Counted from the first letter of the stretch, positions 1 through 7,110 are shown. The stretch: 9,401 nucleotides of DNA from an uncultured Saprospiraceae bacterium (GCA_937864255.1 CALMIT010000074.1:1-9401), one strand, 5' to 3'. The notes: generated by a model from the sequence alone, not told the origin. Program-made: numbers and translations.

Positions 1-141
1 TTCATACTGGTTATTTCCGAGGCAACGGTAAAGCATTTCTCCACCGATAATGTGAGTTGCCTTCATCAGATTTGGCGAAAGAAAAAATACAGCGGCGAGC
101 ACCATCCATATTTTTCTGCTGCGTAGAAGTTTAGGACACAT
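1..141 (-). CDS. N-terminus of a large ATHIIGGE-type secreted protein (partial, cut by window edge)
   Basis: From an ATG at 141-139 the frame stays open for 47 codons to the edge of the window. It reads MCPKLLRSRKIWMVLAAVFF, then a short turn and ATHIIGGEMLYRCLGNNQYE. The first 28 or so residues form a signal peptide: a basic start, a hydrophobic core at residues 11-22, and likely cleavage just before or after the Ala of ATH. From family knowledge, ATH-I-[IV]-GGE followed by YRCLGNN-x-YE is the usual mature N-terminus of very large Bacteroidota surface proteins. These commonly end in a gliding-motility-associated (type B) T9SS sorting domain, but that end lies outside the window, so type B is inferred. 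It follows the PorE-like gene by 70 bases on the same strand, so co-transcription is likely. The start is supported by the signal peptide directly downstream; the codon at residue 13 is an alternative but would lose the basic N-region. Confidence 0.8.
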   Translation of the reverse strand, partial: MCPKLLRSRKIWMVLAAVFFLSPNLMKATHIIGGEMLYRCLGNNQYE

Positions 142-211
142 ATTTTTTCGATTTTCTCGATTAGTTCGAGGTTAATTTTTTGGTTTTGAATTTGATTTCA
201 GAAAGAAAAAT

Positions 212-1729
212 CTATAAATCATCTGCCTGTCTTACGTCTATGATTTCGACTCTTCTTTCCAATGATGCGGGCACGCCGAAAATTGAGTTCCGAACGTCGT
301 TCAACTTGTCGCTGACATCTCCCTTGGCTTTTGTTTCACCGTAAGGTTTTTCCAATATGACCAATTTTCCTTCCTGCATAAAAGGTTTGAAAATGCCTTC
401 TTTGTATTGCTCAAAATGATTTCTGACGCTGCTGATTCTTCGCTTGGAAAGATTTTGGTTATAATCGGAAGCCGCCCTGGGGCTGGTATAGCCTCTCAAT
501 ACGATTTCAAGTTTATTCCCCTGTCTCAAAAATTCGTACAACAGATCAGAAAACACCTTCATGGCTTCGCCGCCACTTTTCACCTCTCTTTCAAAAAAAT
601 CTTCGATACGCTGGTTTGCCAAAAATTTCATTTCCTGAGTCATACCTTTTCCAAATTCATCAAGGAAAATCTGTTTTCGCGGATAGTAGCCTTCCCAGGT
701 TTCGAGGTAAGATTTTTTGGTAGCCGTCGCCCAACTGTTCTGATCCGGTTCGTCATTATCAAAATATAAGGTGAGCGGCAAAAATTCGGCAAAAATAAGC
801 GGACGCAAATACAATTCGCGTCTCAGTGATTTGAGATTGCGCAGATCGGAAGGCAGTTGGTCTATCGTGTCTAAATCCATTTCGTAGCCCTGTTTTTTAC
901 CTTTTATAATGTACGATCTGCCACCTCTTATTTTAAATTTAAAATCATTACCCACCTCATTGGTCTCATCCGCAATGATTGATTTTGATTTATTATCAAT
1001 TTCAACCAGTTCCACATTCACGCCCGTAAGACCAGCTTTGGTATAATCGTCAAAAGTCAGCACCTCAAGATCGATTTCGGCAGGTATCATGTAGATTTCT
1101 TTGGTGATAGAGGTAATATCATCCAATGGCGGACGATCCAGGTATAGCGTATCTCTGTATGGATAATACCCGTCTCTTTCTGCGGTAATTATGTAAATTT
1201 CTTTTCTCTCCGGGGTGAAATTGAAATCATTACCGTCGGGGTTGGTTTTGGTTTCCATTTTTGATTTCCGCTCACCGGACATTTTAAACAAAGAAACCGT
1301 CGCGCCATTCAAAGGCGCTTTGGTAAAATCGTCAAAGGTCAAGGCAAGCAATTCTATAAATTTGGTTTCTACCACATAAATATCATGACAACAGGCTTCT
1401 TTTTCTTTTTCCAGATAAGTAGAGCCAATCCGGTTGGATGCCATTAATGCTTCGGCACTACCCGGACTTAATGTGTAATGAAAATCGTCATAACTGCTAT
1501 TGAGCGGGTAGCCCATGTGTTCGGGTTCCGACCAGCTATTGCCACTTTTTATACTTTTAAAAATATCAAGATTGCCTAACCCCTGCCTGCTGTTATTACT
1601 AAAATACAGCACTTGGGTGTTGGTGTGGAAAAAGGGCGTCACATCATCGCCTTCAGTATTGATCGCCTGTAAATTGACGGGATTTTGCACGGTGCCGTCC
1701 TGATTGATTTTGGCGTACCAAATATCCAT
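212..1729 (-). CDS. PorE-like OmpA-family protein, C-terminal part of a frameshifted gene
   Basis: This 505-residue frame is the continuation of the gene that starts at 2652; its ATG at 1729 is an internal Met, not a real start. Residues 1-120 carry PD40/WD40-like beta-propeller blades (VLYFSNN, then LGNLDIF). Residues 126-215 and 221-310 are two similar carboxypeptidase-regulatory-like beta-sandwich domains, beginning LLALTFDDFTKAPLNGA and LEVLTFDDYTKAGLTGV. Residues 317-505 are an OmpA C-terminal-like domain with LYFDNDEPD and GYTSPRAASDYNQNLSKRR, the NxxLSxRR motif of peptidoglycan binders. The Arg that contacts diaminopimelate is kept; the usual Asp after GxT is replaced by Ser. The TPR, PD40, CRD and OmpA_C order is that of PorE (PG1058) of Porphyromonas gingivalis, a T9SS component said to act with PorP at the peptidoglycan. 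The extra CRD copy is a difference. A paralogue role for a local cargo set, rather than the core PorE, is equally possible. Confidence 0.85.
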   Translation of the reverse strand: MDIWYAKINQDGTVQNPVNLQAINTEGDDVTPFFHTNTQVLYFSNNSRQGLGNLDIFKSIKSGNSWSEPEHMGYPLNSSYDDFHYTLSPGSAEALMASNRIGSTYLEKEKEACCHDIYVVETKFIELLALTFDDFTKAPLNGATVSLFKMSGERKSKMETKTNPDGNDFNFTPERKEIYIITAERDGYYPYRDTLYLDRPPLDDITSITKEIYMIPAEIDLEVLTFDDYTKAGLTGVNVELVEIDNKSKSIIADETNEVGNDFKFKIRGGRSYIIKGKKQGYEMDLDTIDQLPSDLRNLKSLRRELYLRPLIFAEFLPLTLYFDNDEPDQNSWATATKKSYLETWEGYYPRKQIFLDEFGKGMTQEMKFLANQRIEDFFEREVKSGGEAMKVFSDLLYEFLRQGNKLEIVLRGYTSPRAASDYNQNLSKRRISSVRNHFEQYKEGIFKPFMQEGKLVILEKPYGETKAKGDVSDKLNDVRNSIFGVPASLERRVEIIDVRQADDL

Positions 1730-2652
1730 TTTGCCTTTTCCGCCGGGTTGATCGGAAGCGTAAAAGAGCCAGTCTCTTTTACCTTGCCAACATTTGGCTC
1801 CGTACTCGTGAAACCGGCTTTATTGATAGATTCGGAAAGTTTTTGCGGCGCGCCCCACTGTCCCTGGGCGTCTAATTGCCTGTAATATAATTCGCACCGA
1901 ATACCCGCCTCGCTGATATAATCACAATAGGTAAAATAAACTTTGTCGCGCGAAGCATTAAAAGCAGCGTGCGCTGTGTGGCGGCCGGTAGAGTTGATAT
2001 TGTCCCAAAGCTGCCCGGGCATGTTGTCTTCCGAAAGCAAGACTTTATTATAATGACGTGGCGGATTAAAATTATCATCTTCTTTCACATAGCTGAAAGA
2101 AGTGTAATAAAGCTGGCTGCCATAACGCGAGGCGCCGAATTCGGCAAATGGCGTGTTTACTTCCTCGCCTAATTTTATGATTTCTATGTTTTTATTTTCG
2201 TTGGTGACAACTTCGGCTGCCCATTCGCAGTACTCTATTTCTTTTTTGACATAATCAAGCGTCGGCGCGTCCAATATTGCCGGATTTTGAAGCGCTTTTT
2301 GAAAATAGTCTATGGCGTCCGTGTATTTCCCAAGGCTCTTTTTCACTTTCGCCATCATCAAGTAGATGGTAGGAAATTCCTGTACCTCTTCGCTTTTGAG
2401 TACAATTTCGTAGGCTTTTTCGGCTAGTGTAAAAGCATAAAACTGCTCGGCTGCCTGTCCGTATTTAAACCAGGTTTCTGTTTGTGCCGAATCAAATTTC
2501 AATGCCTCCTCATAATATTTTAATGCTGCATAAAAGTTTTGCTGGGCAAAAGAATTTTCAGCGGCTTTTATGTATTGGCGGCGCGTCTGTCCGAAGCAAA
2601 TGACACTTGCCAGGAAGAAAATTATTAAAGTGAGAGATAAGTTGCGTTTCAT
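1639..2652 (-). CDS. PorE-like OmpA-family protein, N-terminal part of the same frameshifted gene
   Basis: The start is placed at the ATG at 2652, because MKRNLSLTLIIFFLASVICF is a clean signal peptide; an ATG nine codons upstream (2679) would put ten extra residues before it. Residues 24-130 are TPR-like helical repeats (for example YAALKYYEEALKFDS and YTDAIDYFQKALQNP). From about 165 PD40-type propeller strands begin (GSQLYYTSF, RDKVYFTYCDY). The true frame ends at about residue 292: near 1777 the reading slips and about 45 unrelated residues follow before a stop at 1639, while the propeller continues in the other frame (DWLFYASDQPGGKGKMDIWY, ending just after 1729). Restoring one base gives a single protein of 813 residues: signal peptide, TPR, PD40, two CRDs and OmpA_C. 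The gene lies 129 bases after the PorP/SprF gene on the same strand and is probably in its operon. Translated as it stands, it would yield a secreted fragment lacking the peptidoglycan anchor. Confidence 0.85.
   Translation of the reverse strand: MKRNLSLTLIIFFLASVICFGQTRRQYIKAAENSFAQQNFYAALKYYEEALKFDSAQTETWFKYGQAAEQFYAFTLAEKAYEIVLKSEEVQEFPTIYLMMAKVKKSLGKYTDAIDYFQKALQNPAILDAPTLDYVKKEIEYCEWAAEVVTNENKNIEIIKLGEEVNTPFAEFGASRYGSQLYYTSFSYVKEDDNFNPPRHYNKVLLSEDNMPGQLWDNINSTGRHTAHAAFNASRDKVYFTYCDYISEAGIRCELYYRQLDAQGQWGAPQKLSESINKAGFTSTEPNVGKVKETGSFTLPINPAEKAKWIFGTPKSIRTAPCKIPSIYRRSILKAMM
1772..1780 (-). other. Frameshift site inside the PorE-like gene
   Basis: On the minus strand the sequence reads gta aaa gag act ggc, which leaves the propeller frame. 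One extra A in the AAAA run (TTTT at 1777-1780 on the plus strand) would give gta aaa aga gac tgg ctc, coding VKRDWLFYASDQ. That joins the two frames exactly at a typical PD40 strand. The change could be a sequencing or assembly error in a homopolymer, a real mutation, or a phase-variable run, although four A is short for phase variation. Error is the simplest reading. Confidence 0.85.
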
Positions 2653-2781
2653 TTTTTTATGATTAAAATGCCAAGTCATTTATTCAAGACTGGTGGATCG
2701 GTTTTATTCAATTTCTTTTTTACCAAATGAATTGAAAAAGGGGGCAATTTCCTTTCTCTCTCTTCGACGATTTCGATTTTT

Positions 2782-3801
2782 TTAAATGATAGGACAAATT
2801 CTGAAAACCGGAATGGGTTTGACAAAATGGACGATGTAGCGCACAGTCACTTCGGGTCCGCCATTTCTGTTGGTGGCAATTTTAAGTCCCGAAACATTGA
2901 TGTCATAACTCAATCCAAATCTCCAATACTGATAATGCAACTCCGCCGCCGCAATAGCAGCGTCGCCAATTGCATTAAACCGGAAAGCCATGCCTAACTG
3001 AACGGCCAATTCCCGGCCTCTGCGCTGATCGAGATGCAGCCTGCCTCCCAAACCGCCCACGCCCTCCAGATAGTTGTTTTGGAATTGAGCCAATCCGTTC
3101 CAATAAACATCAAAGCGGTTACTGATTTGTAGATTTTGAATGATGTAAGTGCTGAGTCTCGGCTCCAGGCGGCTTACTTCGCTGTCGGCAAAACTTTGAT
3201 TAGGCTTATTGAGGTGAGACAAAGAAGCGCCTATGTCCAGCGTGGATCTGCTTGCCAGTTTCTGCCCGCGGTAATTGACTCCGATACCGATGTCAGCAAA
3301 AATATATCCCGAATCATCAAATCCTTCATTCGGAGACAAATTCGGATCAGCCCTGTCGCCATCCCACTGATTATCCCAAAGCAGGTTATCGTATTTAAAA
3401 GACCGCTGTGCTACTCCGAGCATCAAGCCCCCGGTAAGAAAATTTTCCCGGTCAATAGCGTAGGTGTAAGAGCCGTTGAGCGATAGATTAAATAAAGACA
3501 ATTTTGAATCGCCCGCCCTGTCATAACCCAACGCGCCGCCGGCTGCCAGAAAACTATTACCGAGTTTTCGGTTATAAATTTTCTGATCAAACATGCCGTA
3601 GAAAGTCGAAAATGGAGAATTTGCGGAATACCACTGTCCTCTATATACGCCGATGTATCGCTGGTCGCCGTTAAAAATGCCGGTAAGCGCGGGCGAAACT
3701 GTGAGCGGCGTATTATAAAACTGGGTAAAGTGAATATCCTGACCGTTGGCAAGGTCAAAACAAAAGATCAGGAGCGGTAAGAGTAAAATTTTGTACCTCA
3801 A
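2782..3801 (-). CDS. PorP/SprF-family type IX secretion outer-membrane protein
   Basis: A 339-residue protein, normal length for PorP/SprF. Residues 1-20 (MRYKILLLPLLIFCFDLANG) are a signal peptide. The mature protein begins QDIHFTQFYNTPLTVSPALT, the family signature of Gln-Phe-Tyr-x-x-Pro plus SPALTG, followed by RYIGVYRGQW. Many alternating Gly/aromatic stretches fit an outer-membrane beta-barrel. The end, YDINVSGLKIATNRNGGPEV then a final RICPII, matches the typical SYDxNVSxL and CPxF tail. Members act in T9SS export or surface attachment of cargo; SprF is needed for SprB, which has a type B sorting domain, and PorP partners PorE in P. gingivalis. Its neighbours here, a PorE-like gene downstream and cargo genes on both sides, fit that role. 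The start codon is TTG: there is no in-frame ATG between it and a stop seven codons upstream. Which cargo it serves cannot be read from the sequence. Confidence 0.93.
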   Translation of the reverse strand: MRYKILLLPLLIFCFDLANGQDIHFTQFYNTPLTVSPALTGIFNGDQRYIGVYRGQWYSANSPFSTFYGMFDQKIYNRKLGNSFLAAGGALGYDRAGDSKLSLFNLSLNGSYTYAIDRENFLTGGLMLGVAQRSFKYDNLLWDNQWDGDRADPNLSPNEGFDDSGYIFADIGIGVNYRGQKLASRSTLDIGASLSHLNKPNQSFADSEVSRLEPRLSTYIIQNLQISNRFDVYWNGLAQFQNNYLEGVGGLGGRLHLDQRRGRELAVQLGMAFRFNAIGDAAIAAAELHYQYWRFGLSYDINVSGLKIATNRNGGPEVTVRYIVHFVKPIPVFRICPII

Positions 3802-4010
3802 GGCTTTCAGGTTTTTGAGTTATTAAATTGATTACACCCCTTCTTTGAGCTAATATGCAATCGGCTAATATTAAGCCAATTTTGATACTACAAATTAAGT
3901 GTATTTTTCTATTCTAAAAAATTTCATACACGCTACGGGCAGATTATTTTCCGGTTTTTAACACAAAAAAGCGCCATAACCTGCATTACAAAGCATTGTC
4001 TATCAATAAA
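3802..4010 (-). promoter_or_regulatory. 209-base leader upstream of the PorP/SprF gene
   Basis: A/T-rich spacer between the beta-helix gene stop and the TTG start. It holds GCTAATAT twice, at 3849-3856 and 3864-3871 (15-base register), with a near-palindrome GGCTAATATTAAGCC at 3863-3877. On the minus strand TTAATTTG occurs about 90 bases before the start, one base off the Bacteroidota -7 consensus TAnnTTTG, with no clear -33 element. A run of six T lies at 3970-3965 after the beta-helix gene, but I see no good hairpin before it. A separate promoter is plausible but not shown. Confidence 0.3.
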
Positions 4011-6629
4011 TTATTGTGTAATTATTTTTCTCAATGCCAGCGTTTTGCCTCTTTTTGTAATGCGGACAACCATGCATCCGGGATAAAAACCTGTTATATC
4101 AACCGGGATTTTCCCTTCCCAAAATCCTCCTTCGTGCTCTATAATTTGCTTTCTGCCCAAAAGATCTTCTATTGTAATTTCACAATCGCTGCACTCTTTT
4201 TTGAAAAGGATGTAAATGCTTTCGGCCGCCGGATTTGGAAAAACACTGATGGCATCATCTAAAATTTTCTTTTCAAAAATTCCCACCAAGCAACTGTCCA
4301 CGTCCACCTCAATATCATTCGACAAAACGGGATTTTCAAAAACGCACCTCTCCGAAGAAACCAGTTGGCAGTTTATCCGTGCTCCGTCTTCCAAACCTGT
4401 GACAGAAAGTAAGACGGAATTTTCTAAAATAGTTTCGCCGTTCAGGCGCCAGGTTGTCTGAGGATTTGTACCCTCATTTTCCAAGATTGCTGTAAATGCA
4501 ACCGTGTCTTTAATGCAAATCGTTGAGTCCGGTCCAAAAATTTCTATGACTGGCATAACCCGCGTTTTTACTTCGAGGCGCGCCGCTGCGCTTTCTGTCA
4601 AGCCCGCATTATTTGAAACCACACACACATAATCACCTTCGTCGTCAATAGTAACAGTCGGAATTTGAAAGCGGCTCTCGTCAGCGCCGGGTATCAGATC
4701 GCCGTCTTTTTTCCATTTAAAATCAAATGGTCCGATTCCTGTCGCCGAAACAAAAAATTCTACTTCCTCATTTTCACAAACAAGTCTCGGCAATGGCTGA
4801 GTGTCTATTTGTGGCGGCAAGCCCGGGTTGTTACCAAATTCAAATGCGCCATAATCCACCGTGTTGTTGATAATTCTCACACCGCCGTCCAGATCGTTTT
4901 GTATTTGGTGCGCGCTGATTTGCGCATTATCACCCCGATCTATCACCATCGCATTTTGATCCAGATGAAAATCCAGGTTTGCAGTGTCTTTAAAAAGCAG
5001 TTGCTGGTCAAAAATCAAACCCGCCCCACAGTCCACATCGCCACCGACGCCGCTATTCAGTTCGTCGCAATTATTCAAATCAAAAAACGAAAACTCAATT
5101 TTCGGAAGCCCGTAAATATTTCGGATCACAGCGCCTGTATTTGCAAAATTTTTATAAAAAATACAGTTGGAAATCAATGGTCTGCTGGTTCCCGTAGTAT
5201 CTGATGCATTGCAATAAACCGCCCCTCCCACTTCTGCCCTGTTTCCAAAAAAAGTACAATTGATAATAAAAGGACTGCTATTGCCGCCATTCGATCCCAG
5301 ATTATAAAGCGCTCCGGCAGAGTACGCCCTGTTTGATATAAAAATCGAGTTCAAAATTTTCGGATTACAAAGCCCTTCGTTGCCCAGATTGTAAATAGCG
5401 CCGCCATAGTTTTGAGTTTGATTTTTAATGAAACTGCAATTTTTTATCTCAGGTTCACAATCGCCCTTATAACCGTTATTAAAAATTGCCGCGCCAGCTA
5501 CGCCGCAACGATTCATGTCGAAGCCACACTTCTCCAATTTTGAAAAACAGCGCCCGTTTTCCACGCCCGAATTATAAATAGCGCCGCCGTCCACTTCGGC
5601 ATAATTATTTTCAAAATCACTATTCGAAATTGTGGCTGTTGCTTCGCCGCCAAAACTTCCGTCGTTGTACACAGCGCCGCCTTCTTTGGCTGTATTTTCA
5701 ATAAAAAAACTATTGGAAATAAGTGGCGTGCAACTGCCGGTTTTCCCGAAATTAAAAATAGCGCCGCCGTAAGTATAAGCGCGATTATTTTCAAAACGGG
5801 CGCGATTTATGACCGGAATTGCTCGTCCGTCTTCAGCGCCGTTATTAAACATTGCGCCGCCTTCTCCGCTTTCGGAATAATTCTCCGTCCACCCGCAATC
5901 ATCAAAAACCGGCTCGCAAATTCCCGAAAAACTGGCATTGCAATACACGGCGCCGCCGCCTGCACCCGAAAAGTTATTTCTGAAAATACAGTTTTGAAAA
6001 ACCGCACTCGCCAAACCGCTAAAACTTCCGTCGTTGTACACAGCGCCGCCAAAACCGAGTGCATAATTGTTTTCCAAAACACAGTTGCGAATAAGCGGAC
6101 TTGATGAAAAACCTGCCAATTGACCGGAGTTAAAAATAGCGCCGCCGCTATTTTGAGGCAACCCAAAAGCCGAAGGCTGGTTTGCATTTCCGGCCGCTAT
6201 AGTGAAGCCGTCCAATATGGTTGAGCCGCTCACATTTTTAAAATAAACTATGGTAAAAGCATTATTTTCCGGAGCACCATCCGAGTCAATGTCGCCGCTT
6301 AAAACTGTTTTCATTTCTGAAAAGTCCCGTTCTGAAAGGCTGTTCTCCACGCCCGCAAACCCTCCGTAAACCTCAACACTATCAGGGATGACAAATGATG
6401 TGTTTCGGTCATCGTAAGAACAAGACGTACATTGGGTGGGTGTATAAATTCCCTGGCAAACCCAGATTTGGTCGCCAGACGCTGCTCTCTGCAAAACCAT
6501 TTGTAAATCGCCGGCCGCGTCCTGCCAGGATGTACCGGTCCCCGTTTCGCCTTTTTTTACATAAATAATCTGTGCGAACGAATGGCCTGTAATTATCAAA
6601 AATGGAAAGAGAAAAAATAAATATTTCAT
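4011..6629 (-). CDS. Secreted right-handed beta-helix (Pmp-repeat) protein with Ig-like domains and type A T9SS sorting tail
   Basis: 872 residues. Residues 1-20 (MKYLFFLFPFLIITGHSFAQ) are a signal peptide. Residues 21-145 form a pectate-lyase-fold N-cap (GTSWQDAAGDLQ, GDQIWVCQGIYTP, VEVYGGFAG). Residues 161-504 hold about 12 turns of 29-32 residues, each with GGA[IV][FY]N-x-G and most with a C/S-x-F-x-x-N-x-A strand, the GGAI/FxxN pattern of chlamydial polymorphic membrane protein repeats. Residues 579-598 (DLDGGVRIINNTVDYGAFEF) match the choice-of-anchor Q motif. Residues 605-688 are an I-set-like Ig domain (C618, W639, DEGDYVC) and about 692-780 a second Ig-like domain. Residues 795-872 are a type A sorting domain (VFPNPAAESIYI, DITGFYPGCMVVRI, KIITQ), so export by T9SS and cell-surface attachment are expected. 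No catalytic residues of a polysaccharide lyase are recognisable; an adhesin or structural role is more likely than an enzyme, but this is inference. Confidence 0.9.
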   Translation of the reverse strand: MKYLFFLFPFLIITGHSFAQIIYVKKGETGTGTSWQDAAGDLQMVLQRAASGDQIWVCQGIYTPTQCTSCSYDDRNTSFVIPDSVEVYGGFAGVENSLSERDFSEMKTVLSGDIDSDGAPENNAFTIVYFKNVSGSTILDGFTIAAGNANQPSAFGLPQNSGGAIFNSGQLAGFSSSPLIRNCVLENNYALGFGGAVYNDGSFSGLASAVFQNCIFRNNFSGAGGGAVYCNASFSGICEPVFDDCGWTENYSESGEGGAMFNNGAEDGRAIPVINRARFENNRAYTYGGAIFNFGKTGSCTPLISNSFFIENTAKEGGAVYNDGSFGGEATATISNSDFENNYAEVDGGAIYNSGVENGRCFSKLEKCGFDMNRCGVAGAAIFNNGYKGDCEPEIKNCSFIKNQTQNYGGAIYNLGNEGLCNPKILNSIFISNRAYSAGALYNLGSNGGNSSPFIINCTFFGNRAEVGGAVYCNASDTTGTSRPLISNCIFYKNFANTGAVIRNIYGLPKIEFSFFDLNNCDELNSGVGGDVDCGAGLIFDQQLLFKDTANLDFHLDQNAMVIDRGDNAQISAHQIQNDLDGGVRIINNTVDYGAFEFGNNPGLPPQIDTQPLPRLVCENEEVEFFVSATGIGPFDFKWKKDGDLIPGADESRFQIPTVTIDDEGDYVCVVSNNAGLTESAAARLEVKTRVMPVIEIFGPDSTICIKDTVAFTAILENEGTNPQTTWRLNGETILENSVLLSVTGLEDGARINCQLVSSERCVFENPVLSNDIEVDVDSCLVGIFEKKILDDAISVFPNPAAESIYILFKKECSDCEITIEDLLGRKQIIEHEGGFWEGKIPVDITGFYPGCMVVRITKRGKTLALRKIITQ
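5118..6149 (-). repeat. Array of about 12 beta-helix coding repeats (about 93 bases each)
   Basis: Within the beta-helix gene the GGA[IV][FY]N motif starts at residues 161, 193, 224, 256, 287, 316, 347, 378 (variant AGAAIFN), 408, 437 (SAGALYN), 467 and 497 (NTGAVIR). Spacing is 29-32 residues. At DNA level the plus strand shows recurring agcgccgcc blocks. Thirty bases are identical at 5652-5681 and 6021-6050, 369 bases apart, which is exactly four repeat units. The last turns are more degenerate than the first, as expected for a C-cap. Confidence 0.85.
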
Positions 6630-6692
6630 GGAATTAAAACCTGGCTATGTGAAAGAATTTATAAAACGGTAGGAGTGCGCCAGTATCAAAAT

Positions 6693-6700
6693 CAAAGTTA
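6693..6700 (-). promoter_or_regulatory. Possible -7 box for the beta-helix gene
   Basis: The minus strand reads TAACTTTG, an exact match to the Bacteroidota -7 consensus TAnnTTTG, 63 bases before the beta-helix ATG. Its first bases are the TAA stop of mgsA. No TTTG element is found at the expected upstream distance, so this is a weak call; read-through from mgsA across the 68-base gap is an alternative. Confidence 0.3.
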
Positions 6701-7075
6701 GCTTTTTTTGTCTTCCGCGCACATAGCTTTTAACAAGTATCGTGCGGCAGCTGGATTGGTAGCCAGAGGAATGTCGTGTACATCACAGAGTCGCATAAGC
6801 ATTTGCACATCCGGTTCGTGCGGATGTTTTTCAAGCGGATCTCTGAAAAATATAACCAATTGCAGCTCACGTTGCGCCACCATAGCGGCTATTTGAGCAT
6901 CGCCTCCTTTGGGACCTGAAAGTAGTTTTTTTACCACAAACCCAGCTTTTTCAATATGCGAGCCGGTTGTACCGGTAGCGAAAAGTTTGCTTCCGATAAG
7001 CAAATCTTTATTTTGCAAAACAAAAGAAACCATCTCGGCTTTTTTGCCGTCGTGAGCTATCAGCGCTATATTCAT
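6698..7075 (-). CDS. mgsA: Methylglyoxal synthase
   Basis: Converts dihydroxyacetone phosphate to methylglyoxal and phosphate in the cytoplasm, a bypass that relieves sugar-phosphate build-up when phosphate is short. The 125-residue protein has all the family motifs: IAHD at 6-9 (His8, Asp9) with Lys12, phosphate-binding TGTTG at 34-38, SGPKGGD at 53-59 with Asp59 in the place of catalytic Asp71 of E. coli MgsA, FFRDP at 76-80 (Asp79), PHEPDV at 85-90 (His86 and Asp89, matching E. coli His98 and Asp101), and IPLATN at 102-107. It is shorter than E. coli MgsA (152) because it lacks the N-terminal extension and part of the C-terminal helix; this compact form is common outside Proteobacteria. 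The ATG at 7075 is directly followed by the first beta-strand, so the start is secure. The gene lies upstream of the T9SS cargo gene on the same strand, but no functional link is evident. Confidence 0.96.
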   Translation of the reverse strand: MNIALIAHDGKKAEMVSFVLQNKDLLIGSKLFATGTTGSHIEKAGFVVKKLLSGPKGGDAQIAAMVAQRELQLVIFFRDPLEKHPHEPDVQMLMRLCDVHDIPLATNPAAARYLLKAMCAEDKKS

Positions 7076-7110
7076 CTTGAGCGGATAATGAGATAATTAC
7101 TGTTGTAATA

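Noticed and set aside
156..170. CTCGA/TCGAG inverted repeat after the PorE-like gene
   Set aside because: Five bp with a 5-base loop and no T-run on the minus strand; not a terminator.
407..769. 120-codon plus-strand frame
   Set aside because: Antisense to the OmpA domain of the PorE-like gene, with no motif of its own.
2707..2736. TTCAATT/AATTGAA inverted repeat between the PorP and PorE-like genes
   Set aside because: Only 7 bp, all A/T except one pair, with a 16-base loop; too weak for a terminator and probably chance.
4665..5204. 179-codon open frame on the plus strand inside the beta-helix gene
   Set aside because: It lies wholly antisense to a gene with signal peptide, clear repeats, Ig-like domains and sorting tail; its translation matches nothing I know and looks like an antisense shadow.
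5513..6187. Two further minus-strand open frames of 93 and 126 codons within the repeat array
   Set aside because: They are out-of-phase readings of the same GGA[IV] repeats; repetition of one DNA unit keeps all units open at once.
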